Below, piece by piece: positions 39,701-49,440 of a stretch of DNA of 64,000 nucleotides (its first letter is position 1; every line of letters begins with the position of its first letter). The translations under genes were made by a program, and so were the position numbers. This stretch comes from Closterium sp. Naga37s-1. Taxonomy: Eukaryota > Streptophyta > Zygnematophyceae > Desmidiales > Closteriaceae. The notes beneath the pieces are model-generated. The model ran no database searches and was not told the origin of the DNA. It saw only the letters and a list, made by a program, of their open reading frames with translations. The stretch covers positions 1,460,930-1,524,929 of the forward strand of contig CANJKZ010000395.1 of assembly GCA_947471745.1 (NCBI GenBank). Reading direction: 5' to 3'.

Positions 39701-42627
39701 CAGGTGCGCACGTTCTACCGGAGGGACACGGACACGAATCCGCGCATCCTGGAGTGCGCTGTGAACGTGTCGGGGTACCTGCCGCGCCTCTTCTCCTCCG
39801 ACCAGTGGGACGCCCTCACTGCCAACGTGAGTAGCGCCGCCCATGTGGGCAGGCAACCAGGGCTTGTGTGACTGCTTGCACTGTGCAGCCAGTGTGAGAG
39901 AGAGCAGCTGATGAAGAATGTTGGAGGCATACCAACCAACCTTTTGGGTTCTGATTCTGTTGCCCAACCCGTGTCCCTCTCGTCCCACATCCCTGGGTCT
40001 TAGTCTGTGAGATCGGATTTCAAGTTTGAATATGGCTACTTCGTTTCCAAATGCTTCCCAAGTTGTGTGTACCACCTTATTGAGTAATTCTATTTGCATT
40101 CATATATTCGGTCGATCACCGACTACCATGTGTGAGCTATGCCTTGTGTGTCTACAAGGCGCTACATCTATGTGAGCTATGCACGACTGCTCCTGCCCCA
40201 CAAGACGCATCCGCACCATCTCCTGCCTCCTTGTCTCCCGTCCTCTTCCTTCTCTTTCCCCTCTCATGCTCTCTCCACTCCCGTCCTCCCCTTCCCTACC
40301 CTCCCACCCCCCCACACCCCCTCCCCTCCTCGCCCCCAGCCGGACAGTCGCATGCAGGCGATACTACGTAACCCGTACCCGCGGTCAGTGGGCGTGCTGC
40401 TGACGTCCCTGTCACAGCACCACATGGACTACCTGCACGAGGCCTTCTCCACCCATGAGACCGTTGATGGCACCGTTGTTGCGCTGCACAGGTGCCACCA
40501 CACGCACATGCACATGCATCATGCATACACACGAACATGCACATGCACATGCACATGGGTGATGCTGGGCAGATGAGAGGGGGAGTGCGGTGGGGGGAGG
40601 GGGAAGTGCTGGTAGTACACGGGCTTGCAGTGAAGGGCAGAGACATCGTTTGAGGGCTTGAAGGGCGGAGAAAGTGCATGGCAGTGTGGGAATGGGAGGT
40701 GTGAGGAGGGGCACTTTTTAGTGCGCTTGAGGCGCCTCACACGGTGTGATGAGGGGCATTTATTAGCACGCTTCTGCATGGCATCACCACCGTCCCACTC
40801 CACTGGTTCCAGCTCACACTGTGCACAGGCGGGACACACACCGTGCAGTGCAGCATTCACACCTCGTAAAGTGCACTTGTCCTCACAGAATCAGTATTTA
40901 CTCCTTGCCCTTGTATCTTGCTCTCGTCCCTGCCCCGTTTTTGTCTCTCCTCACTCGTGCACACTGGATCCCACCTGCACCCCTCGCATGCCCTGCTGCG
41001 CGCCTGCTGCTGCTGCTCGTGTGTCCGCTGCAGTGAAGGGCACGAGGGGTTGGAGAGAGCGAAGCTGAGGCAGCATGAGAAGGCCTTCCTTGAAATGTGG
41101 CTGCTCAGCTTCAGGTATGCGCGCACTCAGCTTCAGGTATGCGCACTCAGCTTCAGGTATGCGCGCACTCAGCTTCAGGTATGCGCACTCAGCTTCAGGT
41201 ATGCGCGCACTCAGCTTCAGGTATGCGCACTCAGCTTCAGGTATGCGCCCTCAGCTTCAGGTATGCGCGCACTCAGCTTCAGGTATGCGCACTCAGCTTC
41301 AGGTATGCGCACTCAGCTTCAGGTATGCGCACTCAGCTTCAGGTATGCGCACTCAGCTTCAGGTATGCGCACTCAGCTTCAGGTATGCGCACTCAGCTTC
41401 AGGTATGCGCACTCAGCTTCAGGTATGCGCACTCAGCTTCAGGTATGCGCACTCAGCTTCAGGTATGCGCACTCAGCTTCGTCATTAGCTCGATCATCCT
41501 TCTCCGCATGCCATCTCTGCCTCGCTCGCTCTCCTCATCCTGCCACCTGCTGCCACGTGCTGCCACCTGCTGTCAAGCGCACCATCATGCTGCACGTCTG
41601 CCTCACGTCCACCTTTCCCCTTCAACTGCCCCCGTTTCCCTTTTCCTGCCCCATCTCTCTCTTCTTCACTCCTCCCATCCCCCCTCCTCTCCCCAATCCC
41701 CCCCCCTCCCTCCCCACTCCTTGTGCCCACCAGTGACCAGCTGCTGGTGTCGGGCGTGTCATCATTCCTGCCCAACTCTCCCATTCTTCCTCCGTACCAA
41801 CCCCCCCCCCCCAACCCCCCCCCCCCCCAACCCCCACCCCCACCCCTCCCTTCCCACTGCGACCACCAGCGACCAGCTACTAGTGTCAGACATGTCATCG
41901 TTCGGGTACATAGCATCGGGGCTGTCAGGGCTGAACCCGTACTCGCTCAACATCGGCTTCCGCACGGCGGAGAACCTCAACTGGTACATCAACCGCCGCC
42001 CCGTGTGCGCGCGCTCCTCCTCCGAGCCCTGCTTCCTCACCCCGCCCGAGTTCCTCAAGGTCAGTGCACACGCCGCACCACACACGAGCGCTGGTGAGGG
42101 GGGCATATGGGGGCGTTGGGAGCTGTGTTGGGCTGGGCCTGCCATGTGGGCCTGGCTGCTGAACAGCGTTGCTGGAGCTGCTGCTGTGCTGCTGCCATGC
42201 CTACTATACCTTGCACGCCATGCCTATACCTTGCACGCCATGCCTATACCTTGCACGCCATGCCTATGCCTTGCACGCCATGCCTATGCCTTGCACGCCA
42301 TGCCTATGCCTTGCACGCCATGCCTATACCTTGCACGCCATGCCTATACCTTGCACGCCATGCCTATGCCTTGCACTGCATGCCTATGCCTTGCACTGCA
42401 TGCCTATGCCTTGCACTGCATGCCTATGCCTTGCACTGCATGCCTATGCCTTGCACTGCTCGTATATTTTTACGCTCATTCATCTCCTCTGCTGCCCTTG
42501 CTCCCCATGTCCTTGTTTTCAGTGTGATGGTTCTGACGTGAAAAAGGAGCCTTTGGAGCTAAGTACAAGGATTAGAAAATGCTTGAACATTAATAGAGGA
42601 ATTGAAGTGGACATTCCACTGTTTTAG
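21712..42627 (+). CDS. GT37 (xyloglucan-type) fucosyltransferase, 12 exons
   Basis: Predicted Golgi type II enzyme moving fucose from GDP-fucose to a cell-wall glycan, as plant FUT1-like proteins do. Exons: 21712-22242, 23585-23697, 24272-24345, 36776-36929, 37641-37751, 38672-38798, 39326-39472, 39704-39826, 40340-40491, 41034-41114, 41870-42059, 42523-42627. All are GT-AG, all phases agree, and together they give 635 residues (plant relatives are about 500-560). A basic tail precedes a membrane anchor (about residues 29-44). Family motifs are CWSR (exon 1; plant CLSRY), the Cys-to-Cys spacing to HARC (exon 2; same 34-residue gap as in FUT1), GLGNNLMSL (exons 3/4), VGIQ-VRTF with the nucleotide-binding Arg (exons 7/8), HEG (exon 10), [12 protein letters not shown] (exon 11) and a Cys-rich C-terminus (exon 12). 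The start could instead be the Met at 21775. Substrate is inferred from family only. Intron 3 is 12.4 kb, nearly all satellite. Confidence 0.9.
24338..24395 (+). repeat. 17-bp tandem repeat of the exon 3 splice donor
   Basis: Three full copies of CTATGCGGGTGAGCGGG (24338, 24355, 24372; the second reads CTGTG) and a partial fourth. The first copy is the end of exon 3 plus the real donor (GCGG then GTGAGC at 24346). Copies two and three therefore present equivalent donors at 24363 and 24380. Using them would add 17 or 34 nt and shift the frame. Confidence 0.9.
24870..36470 (+). repeat. 11.6-kb heptanucleotide array (CCATGCM)n in fucosyltransferase intron 3
   Basis: About 1650 head-to-tail 7-bp units, almost all CCATGCC or CCATGCA, mixed in irregular order. 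Rare variants include CCGTGCC (near 30890) and CATGCTT (near 31440-31480), with occasional 6- or 8-bp units. The left edge is degenerate (24830-24880). The right edge (about 36150-36470) is almost pure CCATGCC. Seven is not a multiple of three and no unit makes a stop, so long frames on both strands stay open; they are not genes. The minus strand reads GGGGCAT repeats. The array lies wholly inside intron 3 (24346-36775). Confidence 0.97.
36631..36680 (+). pseudogene. Partial, internally deleted copy of fucosyltransferase exon 4 start
   Basis: After an acceptor-like CCTTCCTCAG (36621-36630) the sequence GTCTGGGCAACAATTTGATG copies the first bases of exon 4 (36776 on). It then jumps to CGTGCCATCATCCT, which in exon 4 lies about 50 bp further in. 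It sits 145 bp upstream of the real exon, with its own polypyrimidine tract. It could act as a decoy acceptor. The real exon is chosen because only it keeps the family motif and phase. Confidence 0.85.
37760..38278 (+). repeat. 16-bp then 8-bp minisatellite in fucosyltransferase intron 5
   Basis: Units near GTGCACACATGCATAC in the left half shorten to ACACATGC in the right half, about 0.5 kb in all. It begins about 10 nt after the exon 5 donor (37752). It is open in several frames but lies wholly in the intron, so those frames are not genes. Confidence 0.92.
38849..38946 (+). repeat. 15-bp minisatellite in fucosyltransferase intron 6
   Basis: Four or more units of GTGCCGTGCCATGCT with flanking degenerate GCCATGCC copies, starting about 50 nt after the exon 6 donor. 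Confidence 0.85.
40500..40558 (+). repeat. Short ACATGC-rich repeat in fucosyltransferase intron 9
   Basis: Degenerate units of 6-8 bp (ACATGC, ATGCAC) starting about 8 nt after the exon 9 donor at 40492. Confidence 0.7.
41104..41480 (+). repeat. 20-bp tandem array of the exon 10 splice donor
   Basis: The unit CTCAGCTTCAGGTATGCGCA (some copies 22 bp with an extra GC) starts with the last bases of exon 10 and continues through the 5' splice site. Eighteen copies of CAG followed by GTATGC are present, the first being the expected donor at 41115. A nineteenth unit loses the donor at the right edge. No unit creates a stop in any plus frame. Confidence 0.95.
41734..41767 (+). pseudogene. Partial copy of fucosyltransferase exon 11 start
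   Basis: After ACCAG the sequence TGACCAGCTGCTGGTGTC resembles the first bases of real exon 11 (41870 on: CGACCAGCTACTAGTGTC), with several differences over about 34 nt, and then diverges into C-rich intron. Both copies follow a CCCACCAG or ACCACCAG acceptor and have the same phase. Only the downstream copy continues into the conserved FGYIASGL motif. Confidence 0.8.
42201..42459 (+). repeat. 20-bp minisatellite in fucosyltransferase intron 11
   Basis: About thirteen units of TGCCTATRCCTTGCACGCCA, the last few with CACTGCA. It lies between exon 11 and the terminal exon. Confidence 0.92.
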
Positions 42628-42656
42628 ACGTGAAATTTTCCTTCCTAAGGATTAGA

Positions 42657-42662
42657 AATAAA
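42657..42662 (+). terminator. AATAAA polyadenylation-like hexamer after the fucosyltransferase
   Basis: Perfect AATAAA 30 nt after the stop codon of the fucosyltransferase. The hexamer is only loosely required in plants and algae, so its use is an inference from position. Confidence 0.45.
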
Positions 42663-42900
42663 GGTTATTAGGATGCAGCTAATTGCAGTGCGCATCACCC
42701 ATTCCCAACAGTATTTACAACAACCGTACATGAATGTGTGACAACTACCTGGTTTGAAAAGGCAAGGTATCAAACATGAACCTTATTATTACTCCAGCCC
42801 AGAACGGTATCACAGCGGGTGCAAAATGAAATTGTTGGCAGACAGAATTACTCGCAGAATTGGCTCTCCCCTTGGCGTGGTGAGTGCAGTGCAGCATGCT

Positions 42901-44455
42901 TCACGGCACGAGTGTGCGGTGCATGTCCACGTGCTCAATGCCCGCATCCAGAAACACCTCCCCCGATGTGACTGTGTACCCCAGGCGCTCGTAGAAGGGC
43001 ACTGCCTCCACCTGCGCTCCCAGTGTGCTCCTCACACACCCCTGCTTCGCTGCATGCTCCTGCGCGTGGGTTGCGGGTGCATTGGTGTGGGTGGAACATG
43101 TGAACCGAGTGGGTGCACGGGAGAGGTGGTGGGACGGAGATGTCCCACAGGCAGTATGTGGCAGTTTTGGCACAAGGCTCGTCCCAACAGTATAGAAGTG
43201 ACACAAAGGCAGTGTGATCCGCAGCACATGGTTATGTCCCCACCGCATGGCGAGATAAGGGAGACAAACCCGAATTACTGCACATTATTGCAAAAGAACA
43301 ACGGAATGTGCGTTGTTCTCGTAGGTTGGAGAAATGAGATGAGATGGAGAAGGCTGTGTTCCATGCAACTTGCTCACCGCGCTATCTGGAAGTGGCATGC
43401 CATGCATGCACCCAGCAAGCATACAGCATGCGTTCCCAACAGCCACACATGCACCCCACGCCGCACCCAAGGCGGGCAGCAGCACGCACGTGAATGCAGT
43501 GCATGATGGCGCGCCCCACTCCCTGGCGGCGGAACTGAGGCAGCGTGGCGATGCGCCCCACCTTGGCCGTGCCATCAGCCTTCACCACACAGCGACCTGC
43601 CACCGCATGGTGTTGGGTGATGGCATGCCATAGGGTGCAGTGCTGCATGGCATCACAGTGTGGGGTCATGGCATGGCACGCTGTGCGACACTGAGCAGCA
43701 GGAAGGGGGAGGGAGTGCACATGAGGGGCGCAGCGTGCCATCCAGTTACCCAAAACCAACCTCATGCTACCTATGCCTGCACTGCTGCACTCCTCACCGT
43801 TCAACCACCACACATCTTTCCCACACCCCTCTCCCCCTTCCTCTCCCTCTCCCTATCCCTCTGCCCTTCCCCCACCCCCTCCCCCTCCCACACCCACTCC
43901 ACCTCCCCTCCCCCTCCCCCTCCCCCTCCCCCTCCCCCTCCCCCTCCCCCTCCCCCTCCCCCTCCCCCTCCCCCCACCGACCTGCGCCAGCGGGGAGCCC
44001 CTGCACGGTGGCGAGGAAGTGCAGCGCGGAGGGCGGCACGGCGTGCAGCGCGCCGAGCCCGTCGTGCGCGTCCACCTCCTCGTGCGGCGGCACGCGCTGC
44101 TCCTCCACGAACACCGCCACGCGCACCTGCATGTGCTGCTGCCACTGCGCGCGCAGCAGCGCCGCGCAGCGGGATGCGGGACACGCGGCGAGATTGCAAC
44201 GTGGGTACGCGGCAAGACCATCGATGCGCGCAACAAACCACAGGCCATTGGTTCGAGCGGAAAGGTCGGAGCAACTGAGAGTATAGATGGCAACAAGGGG
44301 GTACGGAGTCCGATGAAGGGTGCGACTTGTTCCGCATGTGCGACTTGTTCCGCATGTGCGACTTGTTCCGCATGTGCGACGTACTCCAAAGGACTCACCG
44401 CAGTGGGCGTTGTGACTCGCTCCACGGCCACCGACTGGCACGCGTCGCCAGCCAT
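42901..44455 (-). CDS. GNAT-family N-acetyltransferase, 4 exons
   Basis: Predicted acetyl-CoA-dependent N-acetyltransferase of 161 residues; the substrate cannot be read from sequence. Minus-strand exons are 44455-44399, 44144-43982, 43596-43490 and 43059-42901, all GT-AG with matching phases. The start ATG sits in AGCCATGGCT, a good Kozak context. The N-terminal motif VRVAVFVEEQRVP is typical of ElaA/YjcF-like GNATs. The acetyl-CoA loop (motif A) is visible as RIATLPQFRRQGVGRAIM, with the RxxGxG core. The C-terminal part has VEAVPFYERLGY and FLDAGIEHVDM, the usual motif B region. It is convergent with the fucosyltransferase (273 bp between stops). Introns 1 and 2 each carry a tandem repeat close to the donor. 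The size matches single-domain relatives. A longer first exon in another frame was considered less likely. Confidence 0.88.
43903..43972 (-). repeat. (GGGGGA)n hexanucleotide repeat in GNAT intron 2
   Basis: Written on the plus strand as CCCCCT repeats, about eleven units. In gene orientation the GGGGGA run starts about 9 nt after the exon 2 donor (GTCGGT at 43981). Such G-runs can form quadruplexes in the pre-mRNA. Confidence 0.9.
44321..44380 (-). repeat. 18-bp repeat in GNAT intron 1
   Basis: Three tandem units of GTCGCACATGCGGAACAA (minus strand) plus a partial copy, beginning about 18 nt after the exon 1 donor (GTGAGT). In one frame it would read HAEQVA three times. The strong donor upstream and the splice-phase fit make it intronic. 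Confidence 0.8.
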
Positions 44456-44795
44456 GGCTGCTGTGGATGCGGCGCTGGACGCTCTGGTTGCTACCACATG
44501 GGTCTGCGCCCTCTATGAACGCTCCTCGATACACATGTCATTCATTGATGTGCTTCGATTTTCAAACTTGTACACAATATGTATCTGGTGGAGGCCTTTT
44601 CTCATAATTTACAAAATACGGTAGACAATAGAAACTTATGGCCACACAGGTACTCACTTCTAGATTTTCTGATTTGATTTTTTCTGGTCAATTTGATTCC
44701 CACACATGATTGCACAGCTAAACCATGATTAGGTAGGATGGATCTAAAGAAGAAGGTAAGGCAACTCCGGCAGAACGTCATTTGTCCTGCAGGGC
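44456..44795. other. Intergenic, upstream of the GNAT gene
   Basis: AT-richer than the surroundings and without coding signal. It ends with the target site AGGGC (44791-44795) of copia element C and presumably holds the GNAT promoter. Confidence 0.5.
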
Positions 44796-44924
44796 TGTCA
44801 AATGTTGAACATTGATATGATAGGCTATAGTGAGTTGCACTCTAGGGGGTACAGCTTCTAGGGTTGCTCATTTGTACCCCATTCGTTTCTATTCCAATCA
44901 TTCCGTTGTTCGCTAACTTTGAGA
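44796..44924 (+). repeat. 5' LTR of copia element C
   Basis: 129 bp, identical to 51892-52020 where compared. It carries TAGGCTATAGTG and CTAGGGGGTACAG, related to blocks in the A and B LTRs. It begins TG but ends GA rather than the usual CA. Confidence 0.93.
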
Positions 44925-45224
44925 TGGTATCATGAGTAGGTGTCGATCCTCTCGCCTAGCCTAGCCTAGCTCGCGCCCTAGCGCCCTCCGCGCCCTTGCG
45001 CCCTAGCACACTCCGCGCCCTCCGCGCCCTGCGCGCCCTTGCGCCCTAGCACCCTCCGCGCCCTCCGCGCCCTCCGCGCCCTCCGCGCCCTCCGCGCCCT
45101 CCGCGCCCTCCGCGCCTTAGCCACCGCGCCCTCCGCGCCATCTCCGCGCCTTAGCGCCCTCCTCCTCCGCGCGTTAGCGCCCTCCGCGCCCCTAGCCTGC
45201 GCCCCTAGCCCGTCGCCCAGGCCC

Positions 45225-45950
45225 ACGCCCTAGCCCGTCGCCCAGGCGCCCGCCCTAGCCCGTCGCCCAGGCGCCCGCCCTAGCCCGTCGCCCAGGCGCC
45301 CGCCCTAGCCCGTCGCCCAGGCGCCCGCCCTAGCCCGTCGCCCAGGCGCCCGCCCTAGCCCGTCGCCCAGGCGCCCGCCCTAGCCCGTCGCCCAGGCGCC
45401 CGCCCTAGCCCGTCGCCCAGGCGCCCGCCCCAGCCCGTTGCCCAGGCGCCCGCCCCAGCCCGTCGCCCAGGCGCCTGCCCTAGCCCGTCGCCCAGGCGCC
45501 CGCCCTAGCCCGTCGCCCAGGCGCCCGCCCTAGCCCGTCGCCCAGGCGCCCGCCCTAGCCCGTCGCCCAGGCGCCCGCCCCAACCCGTTGCCCAGGCGCC
45601 CGCCCCAGCCCGTCGCCCAGGCGCCCGCCCTAGCCCGTCGCCCAGGCGCCCGCCCTAGCCCGTCGCCCAGGCGCCCGCCCTAGCCCGTCGCCCAGGCGCC
45701 CACCCCAGCCCGTCGCCCAGGCGCCCGCCCCAGCCCGTCGCCCAGGCGCCCGCCCTAGCCCGTCGCCCAGGCGCCCGCCCTAGCCCGTCGCCCAGGCGCC
45801 CGCCCTAGCCCGTCGCCCAGGCACCCGTCCTAGCCCGTCGCCCAGGCCTGCGCCCTAGCCCGTCGCCCAGGCGCCCGTCCTAGCCCGTCGCCCAGGCGCC
45901 CGTCCTAGCCCGTCGCCCAGGCGCCCTCCCTGGCTCGTCACCCCAGCCCC
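45225..45950 (+). repeat. 25-bp minisatellite in the leader of element C
   Basis: About 28 units containing CCCTAGCCCGTCGCCCAGG, preceded by 10-bp CCCTCCGCGC repeats (about 44975-45120). It lies in the untranslated leader. A poly-A run near 46087-46112 follows. Confidence 0.92.
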
Positions 45951-48900
45951 GCAGGCAGCGCGCCACGCGGGTAGCGCGCCCCGCAGGAGGCGCGCCCCGC
46001 GGGTAGCGCGCCCCGCAGGCAGCACACCCTGCAGGCAGCGCGCCCCGGGGTGCTTTAGTGCCAGAAAATAAATAAATAAATTAAACCCTAAAAAAAAAAA
46101 AAAAAAAAAAAAGGGGTTCACAGTGGGGGCCTGCGACTGTCGCCCGCGTTCCTGCTTGCCGGACGACCTGCACAGTTGCCTATATCCCGCAGCCGTCAGT
46201 ACTGCAGCCCCTACTGTCGCACGTACTTTCCACTGCCAGTGGCTCTACTAGCGGCAGCCGACAGCCGCACTTACGGTCTCTAGCCCCGGCCGTTCCTACC
46301 TCCAGCCAGCCCTAGCTCGCCGCTTCTAGCTCCAGCCGTTCTCGCTCCAGCCGTTCTCGCTCCTCGCTCGTAGCTCAGTTTGCTCCGTGCTCCGGCCGTT
46401 CCTCGCCTAGTTTCACCTGGCGCTTCTAGCTCAGTTTGCTCCGTGCTCCAGCCGTTCCTCGCCTAGTTTCACCTGGCGCTCCTAGCTTAGTTCGCTCCGT
46501 GCTCCAGCAGTTACTCGCCTGGTTTCACCTGGCGCTCCTAGCTTAGTTCGCTCCGTGCTCCAGCAGTTACTCGCCTGGTTTCACCTTGCGCTCCTAGTTG
46601 TTCTCGTTTTTCACAGCAGCATGTCGCTCCTGTCGCTCCTAGCCTGCCGCTCCTGCACCCCGCTAGCTTTTATCATGGAGTCCGCTAGGGTTCTCCAGCA
46701 GCAGGGACAGCAGCAGCGGCCTTTTCAGCAGTGGCTTCCGCAGCGGCAGGGGCGCCCTCAGCAGCTGTGGCGCCCTCAGCAGCCATGGGGGCCTGGTGGT
46801 TCAGGTCGCGTTGGCTGCAGCAGCGGCCCAGCCAGCTGGGGGGCTCGTCGCGGTGGCCGCGACGTCGGCCCCTGCCAGTACCGGATCCTGACCGGCCCTG
46901 GTGCTGGCACTACCTGCTGGCGTCCTGACCACTCTGCACAGCGCTGCTACAGCCGCCTCGACGACCTTTACCGTGAGCGTTTTGGGCCTGAGTCGGCTCC
47001 CCCGATCTGGCCCGGTCTGTTTCGTAGTGGTTTCCCTGTGTTTGATATGTCTATGGATGCTGTTTATTCTGTCACGTACGGATCTCTTGGCTTACGTGTA
47101 CCTAGCTTAGGACATTTGCCTGTTGCTGGTGTCGGTACTTGTGCTTTTAGTGTAGGTGCTTGTGTAGTCACTAGCCCAGCCATGACGACTGCTGTTGCGT
47201 CGCTCTCCTTCACGCTGGACTCCGGCGCGTCTCAGTGTTTCTTCCGCGACCACACCACTGTCACACCTCTTTCGGCTCCAGTCCCAGTTGCCCTGGCTGA
47301 TCCTACTTCAGGACCAGCAGTTCCTCGTAGCTCGACCACCCTCCCGTGCCCGGCTGTCCCCTCTGGTTTCCTCACTGGTCTCTACATCCCCTCGTTCTCT
47401 CGGAACTTGGTGGGTGTTGGATACCTTCAGGACCGGGGGATCACAGTCACTTTTCCTGCGCACGGGAGGACCGCGATCTGTACGGACTCTTCCACCGGGG
47501 CAGTTCTTGCCACGTTCACCAGAGAGCCCCACTCAGGTCTCTTCGTCCTGCACACTCCGCCCCCGCAGGTAGCTGCGTCTGGTCAGGTTGCTTCGTCCCC
47601 CCCGGTAGCAGAGTCCGGTCAGGTGGCTGTGTCCAGTCCGGTCGCTGTGTCCAGTCCAGTCGATGCGTCTTGCTCCTGTCGCTCTCTCGCCCACCGCACC
47701 GTCCTGTGGCACCACCGTCTTGGCCACCCGTCGATCCCTCGCCTTCGTGGCATGCTCAGTCAGGGACTAGTCACAGGTCTCCCACGCACCTTCCCGTCGC
47801 TCCCTCCCTCGCTTGCCCCTCCTTGCTCTCCGTGCGTCGCCGGTCGCTTACGTGCCACTCCCCACTCCTCCTCCCTTCGTCCGGCCACCGCTCCCTTCGA
47901 GACTCTCCACTTGGACGTCTGGGGCCCTGCCCCGACGCAGGGGTCTGGGAGGGAGCGCTACTTTCTGGTGGTCGTCGACGACTTCTCCAGGTACACCACA
48001 GTGTTTCCTCTTGCGAAGAAGTCCGAGGTGACTGCTACGCTGATCAGGTGGCTTCTAGCCACTGAGGGCACTCGTGGTCGTCGAGTCAGTTGTCTTCACT
48101 CCGACCGTGGGGGCGAGTTTCGCTCCGGCATTCTCGGCGGATTCTGCGGCGAACAGGGCATCACCCAGTCCTGGACGCTGCCAGAGTCCCCACAGCAGAA
48201 TGGGGTTGCTGAGCGCCGCATAGGCTTGGTCATGGACATCGCCCGCACGTCCATGATTCATGCCCGTGCGCCCCATTTTCTGTGGCCTCACGCGGTTCGC
48301 TACGCCGCACACCAGCTGAACCTCCAGCCGCGTGTCTCGCGGCCCGAGGCTTCACCGACCAGTCTCTGGACTGGATCCCCTGGTGTTGGGTCGGCCTTTC
48401 GAGTCTGGGGCTGCCTTGCACTTGTTCGCGACACCTCCGCGGACAAGCTCTCGGCACGCGCCGTCCCCTGTGTCTTCCTTGGTTTCCCAGTGGACTCTGC
48501 TGACTGGTCCTTTTACCACCCTCCCCTCCACCAGTTCCTAGATTCCCGTGACGTCCGGTTTGACGAGTCCGTGTCCTACTACAACCCGGTACCCCTGTCG
48601 AGGTCTCCCGGTACCCCCTCCCCCTCTCTTCCTCGCACCCTCTCCTCCTCCTGCTCCCGCTCCTCCGGTACCCCCGCCCCCCCCTGGTCCTGCCCCGTCT
48701 GGTGTGTCCCACGCTACCCCTCTCCCCTCGGTCGCGCGTCAGGTAGCGTCTCCCTCCCCGCAGTCCTCCTCACAGTCCCCTCAGCAGCCTTCGGCACTTC
48801 CGCGACAGGTTACTGTGGACTCGGTTGGTGTTGGAGCTGGAGGTGCAGCCGCTGGCGGTGCTCGGTCTGGGGGTGCTCGGTCGCGGGGTACTGGAGCTGG

Positions 48901-49274
48901 AGGTGCTGGCGCAGGTGACGCTAGCTCTGGGGGTGCTGGAGCTGGAGGTGCTGGCGCAGGTGGCGCTAGCTCTGGGGGTGCTGGAGCTGGAGGTGCCGGC
49001 ACTGGAGGTGCTGGTTCTGGGGGTGCTGGAGTTGGGGGTGCTGGCACTAGCGGTGCTAGTTCTGGGGGTGCTGGAGTTGGAGGTCCTAGCACTGGCGGTA
49101 CTGGTTCTGGGGGTGCTGAGTCTGAGGAGACTGACGCTGGAGACCCTGGTTCTGCGGAGTCCACCCCGCCCCCCCACCGCCACGACACGCATCTCCAGGC
49201 TGCCCGTCGGCGTGAGCGTGAGGAGCAGGAGCGGTTGGAGAGGGAGCGGCAGGAGCTGCGGGTGCTGGACCTTC

Positions 49275-49286
49275 TAGAGCAGCAGC

Positions 49287-49375
<89 letters not shown>

Positions 49376-49440
49376 CAGCCGCAGCCGCAGCCGCAGCCAC
49401 AGCCGCAGCAGCAGCAGCAGCCGCAGCCGCAGCCGCAGCG
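49275..49440 (+). repeat. CAG trinucleotide tract in element C
   Basis: An almost uninterrupted CAG run of about 30 repeats, followed by CAGCCG-rich sequence, located between integrase and reverse transcriptase. Elements A and B carry only about seven or eight CAGs, in their gag region. It is therefore an expansion private to this copy or family. Confidence 0.9.

Noticed and set aside
44399-44497. Longer GNAT N-terminus from 44497 including three HAEQVA repeats
   Set aside because: That frame starts with GTG, not ATG, and does not connect to the GNAT frame. The ATG at 44455 with the GTGAGT donor at 44398 gives a phase-consistent short first exon.
43764-44624. Plus-strand frames rich in Pro and Leu opposite the GNAT gene
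   Set aside because: They arise from the CCCCCT repeat and the antisense of GNAT exon 2; the minus-strand exons carry the conserved motifs.
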